NCBI RefSeq assembly: GCF_003010935.1
Contig: NZ_PGGN01000007.1
Coordinates: 124,001-188,000, forward strand
Direction: 5' to 3'
Origin: Phyllobacterium endophyticum
GTDB lineage: Bacteria; Pseudomonadota; Alphaproteobacteria; Rhizobiales; Rhizobiaceae
Length of the DNA stretch: 64,000 nt
In this document: piece by piece, positions 17,280 to 25,231 of the stretch
Position numbering within the stretch: position 1 is the first letter of the stretch
How the letters are laid out: each line of letters begins with the position of its first letter
Translations under genes and position numbers: made by a program
The notes under the pieces: model-generated
What the model saw: the letters and a program-made list of their open reading frames with translations, nothing else
What the model was told of the DNA's origin: nothing
Databases searched by the model: none

Positions 17280-18323
17280 ATGCCGGCCATAAGTACTTTT
17301 TCTGTCGATAATTCCAAGCGGCGTCTGCTGACGCCCCAAAATCTGGCAGAGCTCGGTATAACTACGGAGCTGGTGAGGTCAATTCTCGACAACAAGCAGA
17401 ACGGTCTGGGAAGACCGTCGGCCGGCGGCGCTACGATTTATCCGGATGGACTGTCTATCAATGAGACGAACTTCGGCACCTACACTGCAGCGACAGCGGC
17501 AGAACAGGGATGGATGGCTTATCTGGAAATTGGCGCGCCGCTGATCGAGGAGCGGGCGGACATCATCCAGCCTCAGGCGGACGTCTTGTCTACACGTGCC
17601 TACGAGAATCGAGCGGGCCGCACCAATCGCTTCGAGGATAGAATTGATTTTTCCATTGAAAACACGATCAGCTGGTCGCTGTCAGGCACTGGCGAGTTCA
17701 CAGTGGAAGGCCATATCGGCGCGGAACTGATGGCGCAGCTTGAACACAGTCTGGAGCAATCGCAGTCGCAAACCAATATCGTGCACAATCACAAGGACGA
17801 CCAGGGCTCAGAGACGCAAGCCGAGACCGCATCGGCGACGACCAACACGGCCACTGGCAGCGCTACGGGCACCAGCGATCTGACCACCAGTTTGATGCTC
17901 GGCATCACCGGCTCGATTAGCGGAACCGTGACAACCTCCTGGACTTCGTCTTCCACCGTTTCAGGCGAGCTTCAAGAAAGAACCCGTGTGAAGACGATGG
18001 CTGTGCAACGGCGTCAGATCAAGCAATATACGTATGAGTTCCCCATCACGTTTGGCGGATTGGTCGCATTGCATTACGCGGAACCGGTCACACCATTTGG
18101 AGGTGACGATAATCCCAGGCCCGCCCCTGCTGATGGCCGTGTCAACGTGGTTCCCACCGCGATCACCAGACTTGGCCTGCTTGACACGGACAAGAAATAT
18201 CGGCCGAAGGGGGTCGCCGAGACGGTGTCCACTCTTGATGTCGACCACATTATTTTCGAGGCTGAGGCGCTTCCTCTCGCTGAGAACCAGTTATTCAACG
18301 TGGTACGGCCCCACACCCTATAA
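17280..18323 (+). CDS. Uncharacterised protein with aerolysin/ETX-MTX2-like beta-pore features
   Basis: The 347-residue protein is not confidently recognised by sequence. Its middle (about 120-260) is rich in Ser, Thr and Gly in alternating polar/non-polar order (FSIENTISWSLSGTGEFTVEG, later SLMLGITGSISGTVTTSW). It encloses a low-complexity polar loop (about 165-200), then a stretch resembling the long strands and cap of aerolysin-type toxins (ELQERTRVKTMAVQRRQIKQYTYEFPITFGG). These are the hallmarks of ETX/MTX2-fold beta-hairpin pore formers, so a pore-forming or membrane-binding role is inferred, not proven. There is no signal peptide. An AGGAGAT site sits five bases from the ATG. It is co-directional with the next small gene, 33 bp away. 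Confidence 0.6.
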   Translation: MPAISTFSVDNSKRRLLTPQNLAELGITTELVRSILDNKQNGLGRPSAGGATIYPDGLSINETNFGTYTAATAAEQGWMAYLEIGAPLIEERADIIQPQADVLSTRAYENRAGRTNRFEDRIDFSIENTISWSLSGTGEFTVEGHIGAELMAQLEHSLEQSQSQTNIVHNHKDDQGSETQAETASATTNTATGSATGTSDLTTSLMLGITGSISGTVTTSWTSSSTVSGELQERTRVKTMAVQRRQIKQYTYEFPITFGGLVALHYAEPVTPFGGDDNPRPAPADGRVNVVPTAITRLGLLDTDKKYRPKGVAETVSTLDVDHIIFEAEALPLAENQLFNVVRPHTL

Positions 18324-18356
18324 GCCTCAAGAGCGAACGATAAAGGATATAAAATC

Positions 18357-18734
18357 ATGGTTTTTAAAAGCATCTTCGATCTCGCCAATAACGCCTCCAA
18401 AGTGACAGCCACCGCCGAGACTGAAATTTTCAGCTACATCCAGAAGCAACCTAATGAAGCGATCAGCATCCCGCCGCACGATGCGAAGATCAAGCCGGGC
18501 GTGCCCGTCCCGCAAGATCCCAAGATCGTTCGGGAGACTGCGCCGCAAGCGCAGAGTGTCTTCAACCTGATAAGCACGTTAACCGGTGCCATCGGCCAAA
18601 GCGCTACACAACACGCAACCGCCTTCAACGACCCGAACGCGGTCGTGGACTCAGGCGCATCGATCATGAAGGCAGCTCAAGAAACGACCAATAAGGTCAA
18701 GGATAATATCCCCTCTCCGTCCAAAGGGGCGTAG
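18357..18734 (+). CDS. Small hypothetical protein paired with the aerolysin-like gene
   Basis: A 125-residue protein that I do not recognise. It has no membrane segment or signal peptide. The sequence suggests an N-terminal helix (about 1-30), a Pro-rich hinge (about 38-58, SIPPHDAKIKPGVPVPQDP), then Ala/Ser/Thr/Gln-rich helices with amphipathic spacing (about 62-115). AAAGGAT precedes the ATG. The 33-bp gap to the upstream aerolysin-like gene argues for one operon, so it may be a partner, chaperone or immunity protein; that is inference from position only. Confidence 0.6.
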   Translation: MVFKSIFDLANNASKVTATAETEIFSYIQKQPNEAISIPPHDAKIKPGVPVPQDPKIVRETAPQAQSVFNLISTLTGAIGQSATQHATAFNDPNAVVDSGASIMKAAQETTNKVKDNIPSPSKGA

Positions 18735-19158
18735 GGCTGGGTTTGCGGTTCGGCTCGATCGGCTGGCACTGTCTGCCAGCCATCTGCTGCCAGCTACGGC
18801 AATTGGACCAGTGGGAAGCGCACCAGGGTACGAAACAGTTAGCCCGCTAACCTCTGGCCAATCCTGCACTTGGCGCAAATAGTTGATTACGAAAGCAGTT
18901 ACGCCCATTTCTGCCGTTGCGAGCAACGTTTGTGTCGCTATTGGACCAATCGCTTGGAGGTGCCGGATCCATTGGCGATTTACCCTAAGGTTGAATTGCT
19001 AAGCCGCCAAAAAAGTGGTTCACTTCCCTTACTGCTCAGGAAATGGCTGTTCGTCAGCACGTCGCGGGTGTGTCATGTAACTGACATGAGACACCTATAT
19101 CGGGTTGGCGAACGTCGAAACAGGGCCAATGACGTATCGCTCAAAAGGGGTTTTTAAG
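18735..19158. other. 424-bp intergenic region before the ABC importer operon
   Basis: Nothing gene-like is convincing here. A 91-codon minus-strand frame (18651-18926) extends into the small upstream gene and has no ribosome-binding site or domain, so it is discounted. The right end carries an inverted repeat (see 19070-19094) and the promoter/leader of the substrate-binding protein gene. Confidence 0.5.
19070..19094. promoter_or_regulatory. Inverted repeat upstream of the ABC importer operon
   Basis: GTGTC at 19070-19074 and GACAC at 19090-19094 flank an inner TGTCA-N6-TGACA repeat, giving a nested dyad centred near 19081, about 75 bp before the SBP start. It may be a repressor operator; no regulator gene is adjacent. 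Confidence 0.35.
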
Positions 19159-20262
19159 ATGGTTGATTATTCAAGACGCTTGCTCGCGTTGTCGACAGCT
19201 GTGCTGTTCGCAAGCACGACGATTTCATTCGCCGATGCACCGGCCGAGTTGGTCGAGGCGGCGAAAAAAGAAGGTTCGCTGACAACGATCGCCTTGCCGC
19301 ATGATTGGTGCGGCTATGGTGATATCATTGCCGGCTTCAAGGCCAAGTATGGCCTCGAAGTCAACGAGCTGAACCCGGACGCCGGCTCGAAGGACGAAGT
19401 CGAAGCCATCAAGGCAAACAAGGACAACAAGGGCCCGCAAGCTCCTGACGTCATCGACGTCGGCCTTTCATTCGGTCCCGATGCCAAGAAGGATGGGTTG
19501 ACGCAGCCATACAAGGTTTCCACCTGGGACTCGATCCCTGCGGAACTCAAGGACGCGGATGGCCATTGGTACGGTGATTATTACGGCGTCATGGCGCTCG
19601 AAGTTAACACCGACATCGTCAAGAATGTCCCGAAGGATTGGGCCGACCTGCTCAAGCCCGAATATGCGAACACCGTCGCGCTCGCTGGCGATCCACGCGC
19701 TTCGAACCAGGCCATTCTTGCCGTTCAGGCTGCTGGTGCATCGTCTGGCGCAAAACCCGGCGCCGCAGCTGCCGAGGCCGGTCTGAAATTCTTTGCCGAT
19801 CTCAACAAGGCCGGCAACTTCGTTCCGGTTATCGGCAAGTCCGGTACTCTCGCGCAGGGCGCAACGCCGATCATCGTCACCTGGGATTACAATGCCCTTG
19901 CTGGCCGCGACACACTCAAGGGCAATCCGCCGGTCGAGGTTGTCGTGCCGGCATCCGGCGTCCTTGCGGGTGTCTACGTTCAGGCTATCAGTGCCTATGC
20001 ACCGCATCCCAACGCAGCCAAGCTCTGGATGGAATATCTCTATTCCGACGAAGGCCAGGTTGGTTATCTGAAGGGCTATTGCCATCCGGCGCGTTTCCAG
20101 GACCTTGTGAAGAACAACAAGGTGCCGAAGGAAGTCCTCGACAAGCTGCCGCCTGCAGCGGCCTACGAGAAGGCTTTCTTCCCGACGCTTGATGAACAGG
20201 CGGCGGCCAAGGACGTCATCACCAAGGGCTGGGACAAAGTCGTTGGCGCCAACGTCAAGTAA
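19159..20262 (+). CDS. ABC transporter substrate-binding protein (Fe3+/polyamine/phosphonate-type, COG1840-like)
   Basis: The mature periplasmic protein follows a Sec signal (about 1-26: RRLLALSTAVLFASTT, cleavage after FADA). The fold is the type-2 periplasmic binding fold of the AfuA/PhnS/PotD-like group, with ALPHDWCGYGDIIAGF, PDVIDVGLSFG and YAPHPNAAKLWMEYL patches. The start at 19159 is chosen for the AAAGGGG upstream and the correct signal peptide; the frame is open from 19105. Downstream are two permeases and an ATPase, so this is a complete binding-protein-dependent importer. The substrate is not readable from sequence; iron, polyamine, opine or 2-aminoethylphosphonate transporters are all relatives. 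Confidence 0.88.
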   Translation: MVDYSRRLLALSTAVLFASTTISFADAPAELVEAAKKEGSLTTIALPHDWCGYGDIIAGFKAKYGLEVNELNPDAGSKDEVEAIKANKDNKGPQAPDVIDVGLSFGPDAKKDGLTQPYKVSTWDSIPAELKDADGHWYGDYYGVMALEVNTDIVKNVPKDWADLLKPEYANTVALAGDPRASNQAILAVQAAGASSGAKPGAAAAEAGLKFFADLNKAGNFVPVIGKSGTLAQGATPIIVTWDYNALAGRDTLKGNPPVEVVVPASGVLAGVYVQAISAYAPHPNAAKLWMEYLYSDEGQVGYLKGYCHPARFQDLVKNNKVPKEVLDKLPPAAAYEKAFFPTLDEQAAAKDVITKGWDKVVGANVK

Positions 20263-20278
20263 TCTCTGATCGGACTAT

Positions 20279-20300
20279 CCCCGCGGCATTGGCCGCGGGG
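20279..20300 (+). terminator. Strong stem-loop between the SBP and permease genes
   Basis: CCCCGCGG (20279-20286) pairs perfectly with CCGCGGGG (20293-20300) around a 6-nt loop and is followed by ATTTCCG, not a T-run. It is therefore more likely a 3'-end stabiliser or partial attenuator that raises SBP levels over permease levels than a full terminator. Confidence 0.6.
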
Positions 20301-20437
20301 ATTTCCGTCCGCCGGATGTGCGTTTTTTCTGCCCACGAAACGATTGTCCCTACGCATGGCCCGTTGGATCGCTCGCCTTCACAGTAGTGCAGGCAGCAGC
20401 GACTGACCAAAACCAAGAGCAGTCTCGAAGACACCTA

Positions 20438-21334
20438 ATGAGTGTGATTTCACAACATAGCCCAACGAGCCCCGCAGTGTCGGAGCGAAAACGTCTTTCA
20501 CTCGACTGGCTCGGCGTCGTGCCGTTCATGCTTTTTGCCGTGATGTTCCTGGTCCTGCCCACCGTCTACCTCGTGGCAGGAGCGTTTCAGGATGCTCAGG
20601 GCAATCTCACGCTCGCCAATCTGGCCAATCTCTTTCAGCCGCAGATACTCGACGCTTACTGGATATCGATCAAGATTTCCCTGGCATCGGCGCTTCTCGG
20701 CGCAGCCATCGGGTTCTGTATCGCTGCCGCGATCACGCTGGGCGGCCTGCCGCGCTGGATACGCGCACCGATGATCACCTTTTCCGGTGTCGCCTCGAAT
20801 TTCGCGGGCGTTCCCCTGGCCTATGCGTTCCTCTTTACGTTGGGCCGCACAGGTCTCGTCACCTACCTGCTGGTAAACATCTTCGGCTTCAATCTCTACT
20901 CCCATGGCTTCAATCTGCTGAGCTTCTGGGGCCTCACCATCACCTATCTCTATTTCCAGATTCCCCTGATGGTTCTGATCATCACCCCCGCTCTCGACGG
21001 GCTGAAGAAGGAGTGGAAGGAAGCAGCGCTCATTCTTGGCGCTACCGGCCCGCAATATTGGCGCATGGTGGCCTTCCCGATTCTATGGCCCGCGCTGCTC
21101 GGCACGATGCTGCTGCTTTTCGCCAATTCCTTCGGCGCCATCGCAACTGCCTATGCGCTGACCGGCTCATCCCTCAGTATCGTGCCCATCGTGCTCTATG
21201 CACAGATCCGTGGGGACGTGCTCCAGGATCCCCAGCTTGGTTATGCCCTGGCCTTCGGCATGATCATCATAACCGGCGTTTCCAACGGTCTCTATATATG
21301 GATGCGCGCACGCAGCGAGCGGTGGCTCAAATGA
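20438..21334 (+). CDS. ABC transporter permease (first subunit)
   Basis: The 298-residue inner-membrane protein has about six membrane helices and a binding-protein-dependent transport signature in its C-terminal half. The EAA-like loop is KEWKEAALILGATGPQYWRMVAFPIL, which contacts the ATPase. The open frame begins at 20318, but the ATG at 20438 fits family length and the start of the first helix (LDWLGVVPFMLFAVMFLV). It follows the SBP gene after a stem-loop and overlaps the second permease start by ATGA. It is the first of two non-identical channel subunits of this importer. Confidence 0.88.
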   Translation: MSVISQHSPTSPAVSERKRLSLDWLGVVPFMLFAVMFLVLPTVYLVAGAFQDAQGNLTLANLANLFQPQILDAYWISIKISLASALLGAAIGFCIAAAITLGGLPRWIRAPMITFSGVASNFAGVPLAYAFLFTLGRTGLVTYLLVNIFGFNLYSHGFNLLSFWGLTITYLYFQIPLMVLIITPALDGLKKEWKEAALILGATGPQYWRMVAFPILWPALLGTMLLLFANSFGAIATAYALTGSSLSIVPIVLYAQIRGDVLQDPQLGYALAFGMIIITGVSNGLYIWMRARSERWLK

Positions 21335-22122
21335 AAACCAACAGGATCTGGTCCTGGCTTGCGCTTGCCTTCGGCATTCTCTACTTCGTTTTGCCGCTGC
21401 TCGGTCTTCTGGAATTCTCATTGCGCATGCGGCGCGGTGTCTATTCGCTCGATGCGTATTGGGTCGTGCTGAGCGACCCCGGCTTCCAGGCGACGTTCAC
21501 CTATTCCGTTGCCATGGCGGTTGCCACCATCATCGTCGGCGTCGTTCTGGTGGTACCGACTGCCTATTGGGTGCGCCTGAGATTGCCCGGCTTGCGGCCG
21601 GTCATCGAGTTCATCACACTCCTGCCGCTCGTCATTCCCGCCATCGTCATCGTGTTTGGCTATATCCGCCTTTACAACACGTCCTCGATGCTGCCGCTGA
21701 CCGGCTCGGCGATGGGAACGAATATCCTGCTCTGCCTTGGCTATACGACGCTGGCTTTGCCCTACATGTACCGGGCGGTGGATACAGGCCTCGGCGCCAT
21801 CGATATACGCACGATGACGGAGGCAGCCGAGAGCCTCGGTGCAAGCCGCATCACCATCATGTCGCGTATCATTCTCCCCAATGTGCTCGTCGCGGTCTTG
21901 TCCGGCGCCTTCCTGACCTTCGCCATCGTCATCGGCGAATTTACCATGGCGGCATTGCTCAATCGTCCTGCATTTGGTCCATTCCTTCAGTTGCTCGGAG
22001 CAAATAGAGCCTACGAACCAGCCGCGCTTTCGGTTATCGCCTTCGCCATCACTTGGGTGTGCATGGGCTTGATACAGATCATAACCCGCCTCAACAAATC
22101 CCTCGCTGCAACCAAGCGATAA
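21331..22122 (+). CDS. ABC transporter permease (second subunit)
   Basis: A 263-residue channel subunit with six predicted helices and an EAA-type loop (MTEAAESLGASRITIMSRIILPN). The ATG at 21331 overlaps the upstream permease stop (ATGA), implying translational coupling. The longer open frame that starts at 21013 is an artefact of overlap with the first permease. It pairs with the upstream permease and the ATPase 15 bp downstream. Confidence 0.9.
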   Translation: MKTNRIWSWLALAFGILYFVLPLLGLLEFSLRMRRGVYSLDAYWVVLSDPGFQATFTYSVAMAVATIIVGVVLVVPTAYWVRLRLPGLRPVIEFITLLPLVIPAIVIVFGYIRLYNTSSMLPLTGSAMGTNILLCLGYTTLALPYMYRAVDTGLGAIDIRTMTEAAESLGASRITIMSRIILPNVLVAVLSGAFLTFAIVIGEFTMAALLNRPAFGPFLQLLGANRAYEPAALSVIAFAITWVCMGLIQIITRLNKSLAATKR

Positions 22123-22137
22123 GCCGGAATTCCGTTC

Positions 22138-23205
22138 ATGTCCTTTCTCACCATCAGCCATTTGAAAAAAAGCTTCGGAGCGACCACCGTCGTCCATGAT
22201 TTCAATCTGGACATCGAGAAGGGCGAGTTCATTTCCTTCCTCGGCCCGAGCGGCTGCGGAAAAACCACCGTGCTCCGCATGGTGGCAGGTTTCGAGACCC
22301 CGACTTCGGGAAAGATCAGCATTGGCGGCAGAGATGTCGTCAACCTCAAGCCGAACCAGCGCAATATCGGCATGGTTTTTCAGGCCTATGCCCTTTTCCC
22401 GAATATGACGGTAGCGCAGAACGTGGCATTCGGGCTCAAGGTTGCCAAGAAACCCAAAGCGGAGATCGATGCCACCGTCCACGAGATGCTGTCGCTGATC
22501 AAGCTCGACCATCTCGCAGAGCGCTACCCTTACCAGCTCTCCGGCGGCCAGCAGCAGCGCGTTGCGCTTGCGCGCGCACTGGCGACCAAGCCCCAGGTCC
22601 TTCTCCTCGATGAACCACTTTCGGCTCTTGACGCCAAGATACGCGTTTCATTACGCGAGGAAATCCGCGCCATCCAGCGCAAACTCGGGATCACCACGAT
22701 CTTTGTCACCCATGACCAGGAAGAGGCATTGTCGATCTCGGACCGTATCGTCGTGATGTATGAAGGAAATGCCGAACAGGTTGGCGCGCCATTCGAGATC
22801 TACAATCACCCGTCTTCGCGTTTTGTCGCCTCGTTCGTCGGCACATTGAATACGCTTGATGCCACTATTCGCGATGCGACGTCCGGGGTTATTACCATCG
22901 ATGGCAAGGACATTGCGATCGACCGGACACGCCTCAATGGTCACAAAAACGGTGACAAGATTTCACTGGCGGTTCGTCCGGAAGCCGTGAGCCTCGGCGA
23001 AGCCACCGACAAGCGCGAAACCACGCTCGACGGCAAGATCGACAGCGTGCACTTTCTCGGCTCCGTCATTCGCATCCGCGCCTCGCTCGGCGAGAATACG
23101 GTTTCGTTCGATACGTTCAACAACCCGAGTGCTCCACCCCCCTCTCCTGGCGAGAACGTAAAGGTCAGCCTTTGCGCAAAAGACCTGTTGGTGCTGGGGC
23201 ATTAG
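22138..23205 (+). CDS. ABC transporter ATP-binding protein with TOBE domain (PotA/FbpC type)
   Basis: The 355-residue ATPase contains Walker A GPSGCGKTT (about 38-46), Q-loop VFQAYALFP, signature LSGGQQQR (about 136), Walker B VLLLDEPLSALD and switch THDQEEAL. A C-terminal TOBE-type beta domain (about 240-350) follows, as in polyamine, iron and maltose importers. It energises uptake by the two permeases encoded just upstream. The gene is last in the operon; the toxin-antitoxin pair follows after about 80 bp. Confidence 0.93.
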   Translation: MSFLTISHLKKSFGATTVVHDFNLDIEKGEFISFLGPSGCGKTTVLRMVAGFETPTSGKISIGGRDVVNLKPNQRNIGMVFQAYALFPNMTVAQNVAFGLKVAKKPKAEIDATVHEMLSLIKLDHLAERYPYQLSGGQQQRVALARALATKPQVLLLDEPLSALDAKIRVSLREEIRAIQRKLGITTIFVTHDQEEALSISDRIVVMYEGNAEQVGAPFEIYNHPSSRFVASFVGTLNTLDATIRDATSGVITIDGKDIAIDRTRLNGHKNGDKISLAVRPEAVSLGEATDKRETTLDGKIDSVHFLGSVIRIRASLGENTVSFDTFNNPSAPPPSPGENVKVSLCAKDLLVLGH

Positions 23206-23252
23206 GTATCATTTCTCTCTTGCCCTTGTAATCCGTACGGACAAGCTGTACA

Positions 23253-23273
23253 TTAGCTAATCACGTTAGCTAA
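23253..23273. promoter_or_regulatory. Operator of the Phd/VapC toxin-antitoxin module
   Basis: The 8-bp palindrome TTAGCTAA occurs twice, at 23253-23260 and 23266-23273, with starts 13 bp apart and 15 bp before the antitoxin start. Paired palindromes immediately upstream of a Phd/YefM gene are typical of conditional autoregulation by the antitoxin-toxin complex. Confidence 0.7.
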
Positions 23274-23287
23274 GCAAGGGAATTGGT

Positions 23288-23557
23288 ATGGCGACCGTCA
23301 ATATGCATGATGCAAAAACCCGCCTGTCAAGCTTGGTCGAGGGACTGGAATCTGGCCGCGAGAATGAGATTATCTTGGCCCGCAATGGCAAGCCCGTTGC
23401 CAAACTGGTGCCCTTTTCTTCTCCCGTACGCATCGGAGCGGGTAAGCACATTTTTGCGGGTCTGGATTTGCCAAAGACTTTGGAAGAATTTAATAAGCTT
23501 GATGAAGAAATCGCCAAGGACTTTGAGGAAAGCGCAAAAAGCAGCCTTTTTCCATGA
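23288..23557 (+). CDS. Phd/YefM-family antitoxin
   Basis: An 89-residue antitoxin. The N-terminal PhdYefM DNA-binding fold is clear (VNMHDAKTRLSSLVEGLESG, then ILARNGKPVAKLVPF), followed by an acidic C-terminal tail expected to wrap the toxin. It starts at ATG 23288 after AAGGGA. Its stop overlaps the toxin start by ATGA, so the pair is translationally coupled. It should neutralise the PIN toxin and repress the operon through the TTAGCTAA sites just upstream. Confidence 0.93.
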   Translation: MATVNMHDAKTRLSSLVEGLESGRENEIILARNGKPVAKLVPFSSPVRIGAGKHIFAGLDLPKTLEEFNKLDEEIAKDFEESAKSSLFP

Positions 23558-23943
23558 AGGTTCTAGTTGATACTCACATTGCCATTTGGATAACTGAGGA
23601 TTCTGGTAGTCTTACGAGAAACATTATCCAGATTGTCACAGATCCGGGTAATACTGTATTCATCAGCACTGTTGCTATATGGGAAATCGCCATAAAGTAT
23701 GGAAAAGGCGGGCTCCGGCTGCATCCCCGAGAAGCACGTGCGGGTTTTCGTCTGGCAGGGTTGACCGAGTTGGCAGTAACAGCCGATCACATGGAAGAGG
23801 TTGCGTCGCTGCCGCAATACCCCGACCACTCAGACCCCTTTGACCGCGTAATGATTGCACAAGCACTATCTGAAGCGATGCCGTTGCTCACTGCGGACAA
23901 AAAGCTCTGGCGATATCATCAAACACTGGTCATACCTGCTTGA
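23554..23943 (+). CDS. PIN-domain ribonuclease toxin (VapC-like)
   Basis: A 129-residue PIN nuclease. The four-acid site is recognisable: Asp in LVDTHIAIW near residue 5, Glu in IWEIAIKYGKG near 46, and Asp residues in HSDPFDRVMIAQA near 90-94, with the C-terminal LLTADKKLW patch. Such toxins cleave tRNA or rRNA when free of antitoxin. The family is the one usually paired with Phd/YefM-type antitoxins, as here, with overlapping ATGA. All catalytic residues look intact, so the module is probably functional. Confidence 0.93.
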   Translation: MKVLVDTHIAIWITEDSGSLTRNIIQIVTDPGNTVFISTVAIWEIAIKYGKGGLRLHPREARAGFRLAGLTELAVTADHMEEVASLPQYPDHSDPFDRVMIAQALSEAMPLLTADKKLWRYHQTLVIPA

Positions 23944-23963
23944 AGGCGGTTCCGAATGATACA

Positions 23964-23985
23964 GAAGCGCAGCCTTCGGCGCTTC
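23964..23985. terminator. Stem-loop between convergent vapC-like and alcohol dehydrogenase genes
   Basis: GAAGCGC (23964-23970) and GCGCTTC (23979-23985) form a perfect 7-bp stem with an 8-nt loop. It sits between two convergent genes and may terminate both transcripts, though neither side has a long T-run. Confidence 0.5.
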
Positions 23986-24016
23986 CCAAATTTGATGTTC
24001 AGGGGAGCGAATTCGA

Positions 24017-25183
24017 CTAACCCTCGATTGCCTCGTCCAGCAGCCTGAGTGCCGCCTTTTTCGTCAGCTTGACCGGATTACCGCCTGCGGTTGGATCGAC
24101 GATCGCCATGTCGGCAATCAGTTCCTTCTGCTTGCGGTTCATGTCGAGGTCCTTGATTAGGCCTGGCAATGTATGCGGCACCTTCAATTCCTTGCGCAGC
24201 TTGAGCACGGCCTTGGTGAACCCGTCAAAACCGCCCTTGATGCCGATGTAGTTGGCCAGCCTCGCTATCCTTTCTTCCACCGCATCGCGATTGAATGCCA
24301 AAACATACGGCATGAAAACGGCATTCGTCATGCCATGGTGCGTGTCGTAGATCGCACCGATCGGGTGGGAAAGCGAGTGGATGGCGCCGAGGCCCTTCTG
24401 AAAGGCCGTCGCGCCCATGGCAGCGGCGCTCATCATATGTGCCCGCGCCGTCAGGTCCTTGCCGTTGGCATAGGCTTTTGGCAGGTTTTCGAACACCAGC
24501 CGCATGCCTTCCACGGCAATACCGTCGGCCATCGGGTGATAGCCGGGGGCACAATAGGCTTCAAGACAATGCGCCAGAGCATCCATGCCGGTGCCTGCGG
24601 TTATGAACCCCGGCATGCCAACCGAGAGCTCAGGATCGGCAATGACGATCGCGGGCAAGAGCTTTGGGTGGAATATTACCTTCTTCGTGTGGGTTTCCTC
24701 ATTGGTGATGACACCGGCGCGACCCACCTCGGACCCCGTACCGGCTGTCGTCGGCACGGCGATGATTGGTGCGATCACATCGCTATCGGCGCGGGTCCAC
24801 CAGTCACCCACATCCTCGAAATCCCACACAGGGCGCGTCTGCCCCGCCTGAAATGCGATGAGCTTGCCGAGGTCCAGCGCTGAACCACCACCGAAGGCGA
24901 TAACGCCGTCATGCTTTCCCTCTTTGAACACGGCGATACCCGCAATCAGATTGGCTTCGACCGGATTGGGTTTCACGTCGGAGAATACGCCGTGAGGCAC
25001 TTTGCCATCATCGAGGATCTTTAGCGTGCTCGCCACCACCGGCAGCCTGGCAAGGCCGGGATCGGTGACAAACAGCGGGTTCTTGATCCCCGTCGCCTCC
25101 AGGACCTCCGGCAATTCCTTGATGCGCCCCGCGCCAAATCGGACGGTCGTGGGATAGTTCCATTTGGAAATAAGTTGGCTCAT
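24017..25183 (-). CDS. Iron-containing alcohol dehydrogenase
   Basis: The 388-residue enzyme belongs to the group III (Fe-dependent) alcohol dehydrogenases. It has the NAD(P)-binding GGGSALDLGK near residue 96-105, PTTAGTGSEV, and the iron-binding region (GTGMDALAHCLEAY, HSLSHPIGAIYDTHHG) providing the Asp and three His ligands. It would oxidise a primary alcohol, or reduce the aldehyde. Genes upstream on the same strand encode an aldehyde dehydrogenase (48-bp gap), a glutamine-synthetase-like ligase and a permease. This suggests it acts on the hydroxyl group of a gamma-glutamylated amino alcohol. It is last in the leftward operon. Confidence 0.93.
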   Translation of the reverse strand: MSQLISKWNYPTTVRFGAGRIKELPEVLEATGIKNPLFVTDPGLARLPVVASTLKILDDGKVPHGVFSDVKPNPVEANLIAGIAVFKEGKHDGVIAFGGGSALDLGKLIAFQAGQTRPVWDFEDVGDWWTRADSDVIAPIIAVPTTAGTGSEVGRAGVITNEETHTKKVIFHPKLLPAIVIADPELSVGMPGFITAGTGMDALAHCLEAYCAPGYHPMADGIAVEGMRLVFENLPKAYANGKDLTARAHMMSAAAMGATAFQKGLGAIHSLSHPIGAIYDTHHGMTNAVFMPYVLAFNRDAVEERIARLANYIGIKGGFDGFTKAVLKLRKELKVPHTLPGLIKDLDMNRKQKELIADMAIVDPTAGGNPVKLTKKAALRLLDEAIEG

Positions 25184-25231
25184 GTCATGTCTCTTTTAAA
25201 GCTGTCAGAATGTTGAAACGTCTGCTGTGCG

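Noticed and set aside
18651-18926. 91-codon minus-strand frame between the small partner gene and the ABC importer
   Set aside because: No Shine-Dalgarno sequence, no domain, and it overlaps the 3' end of a better supported gene.
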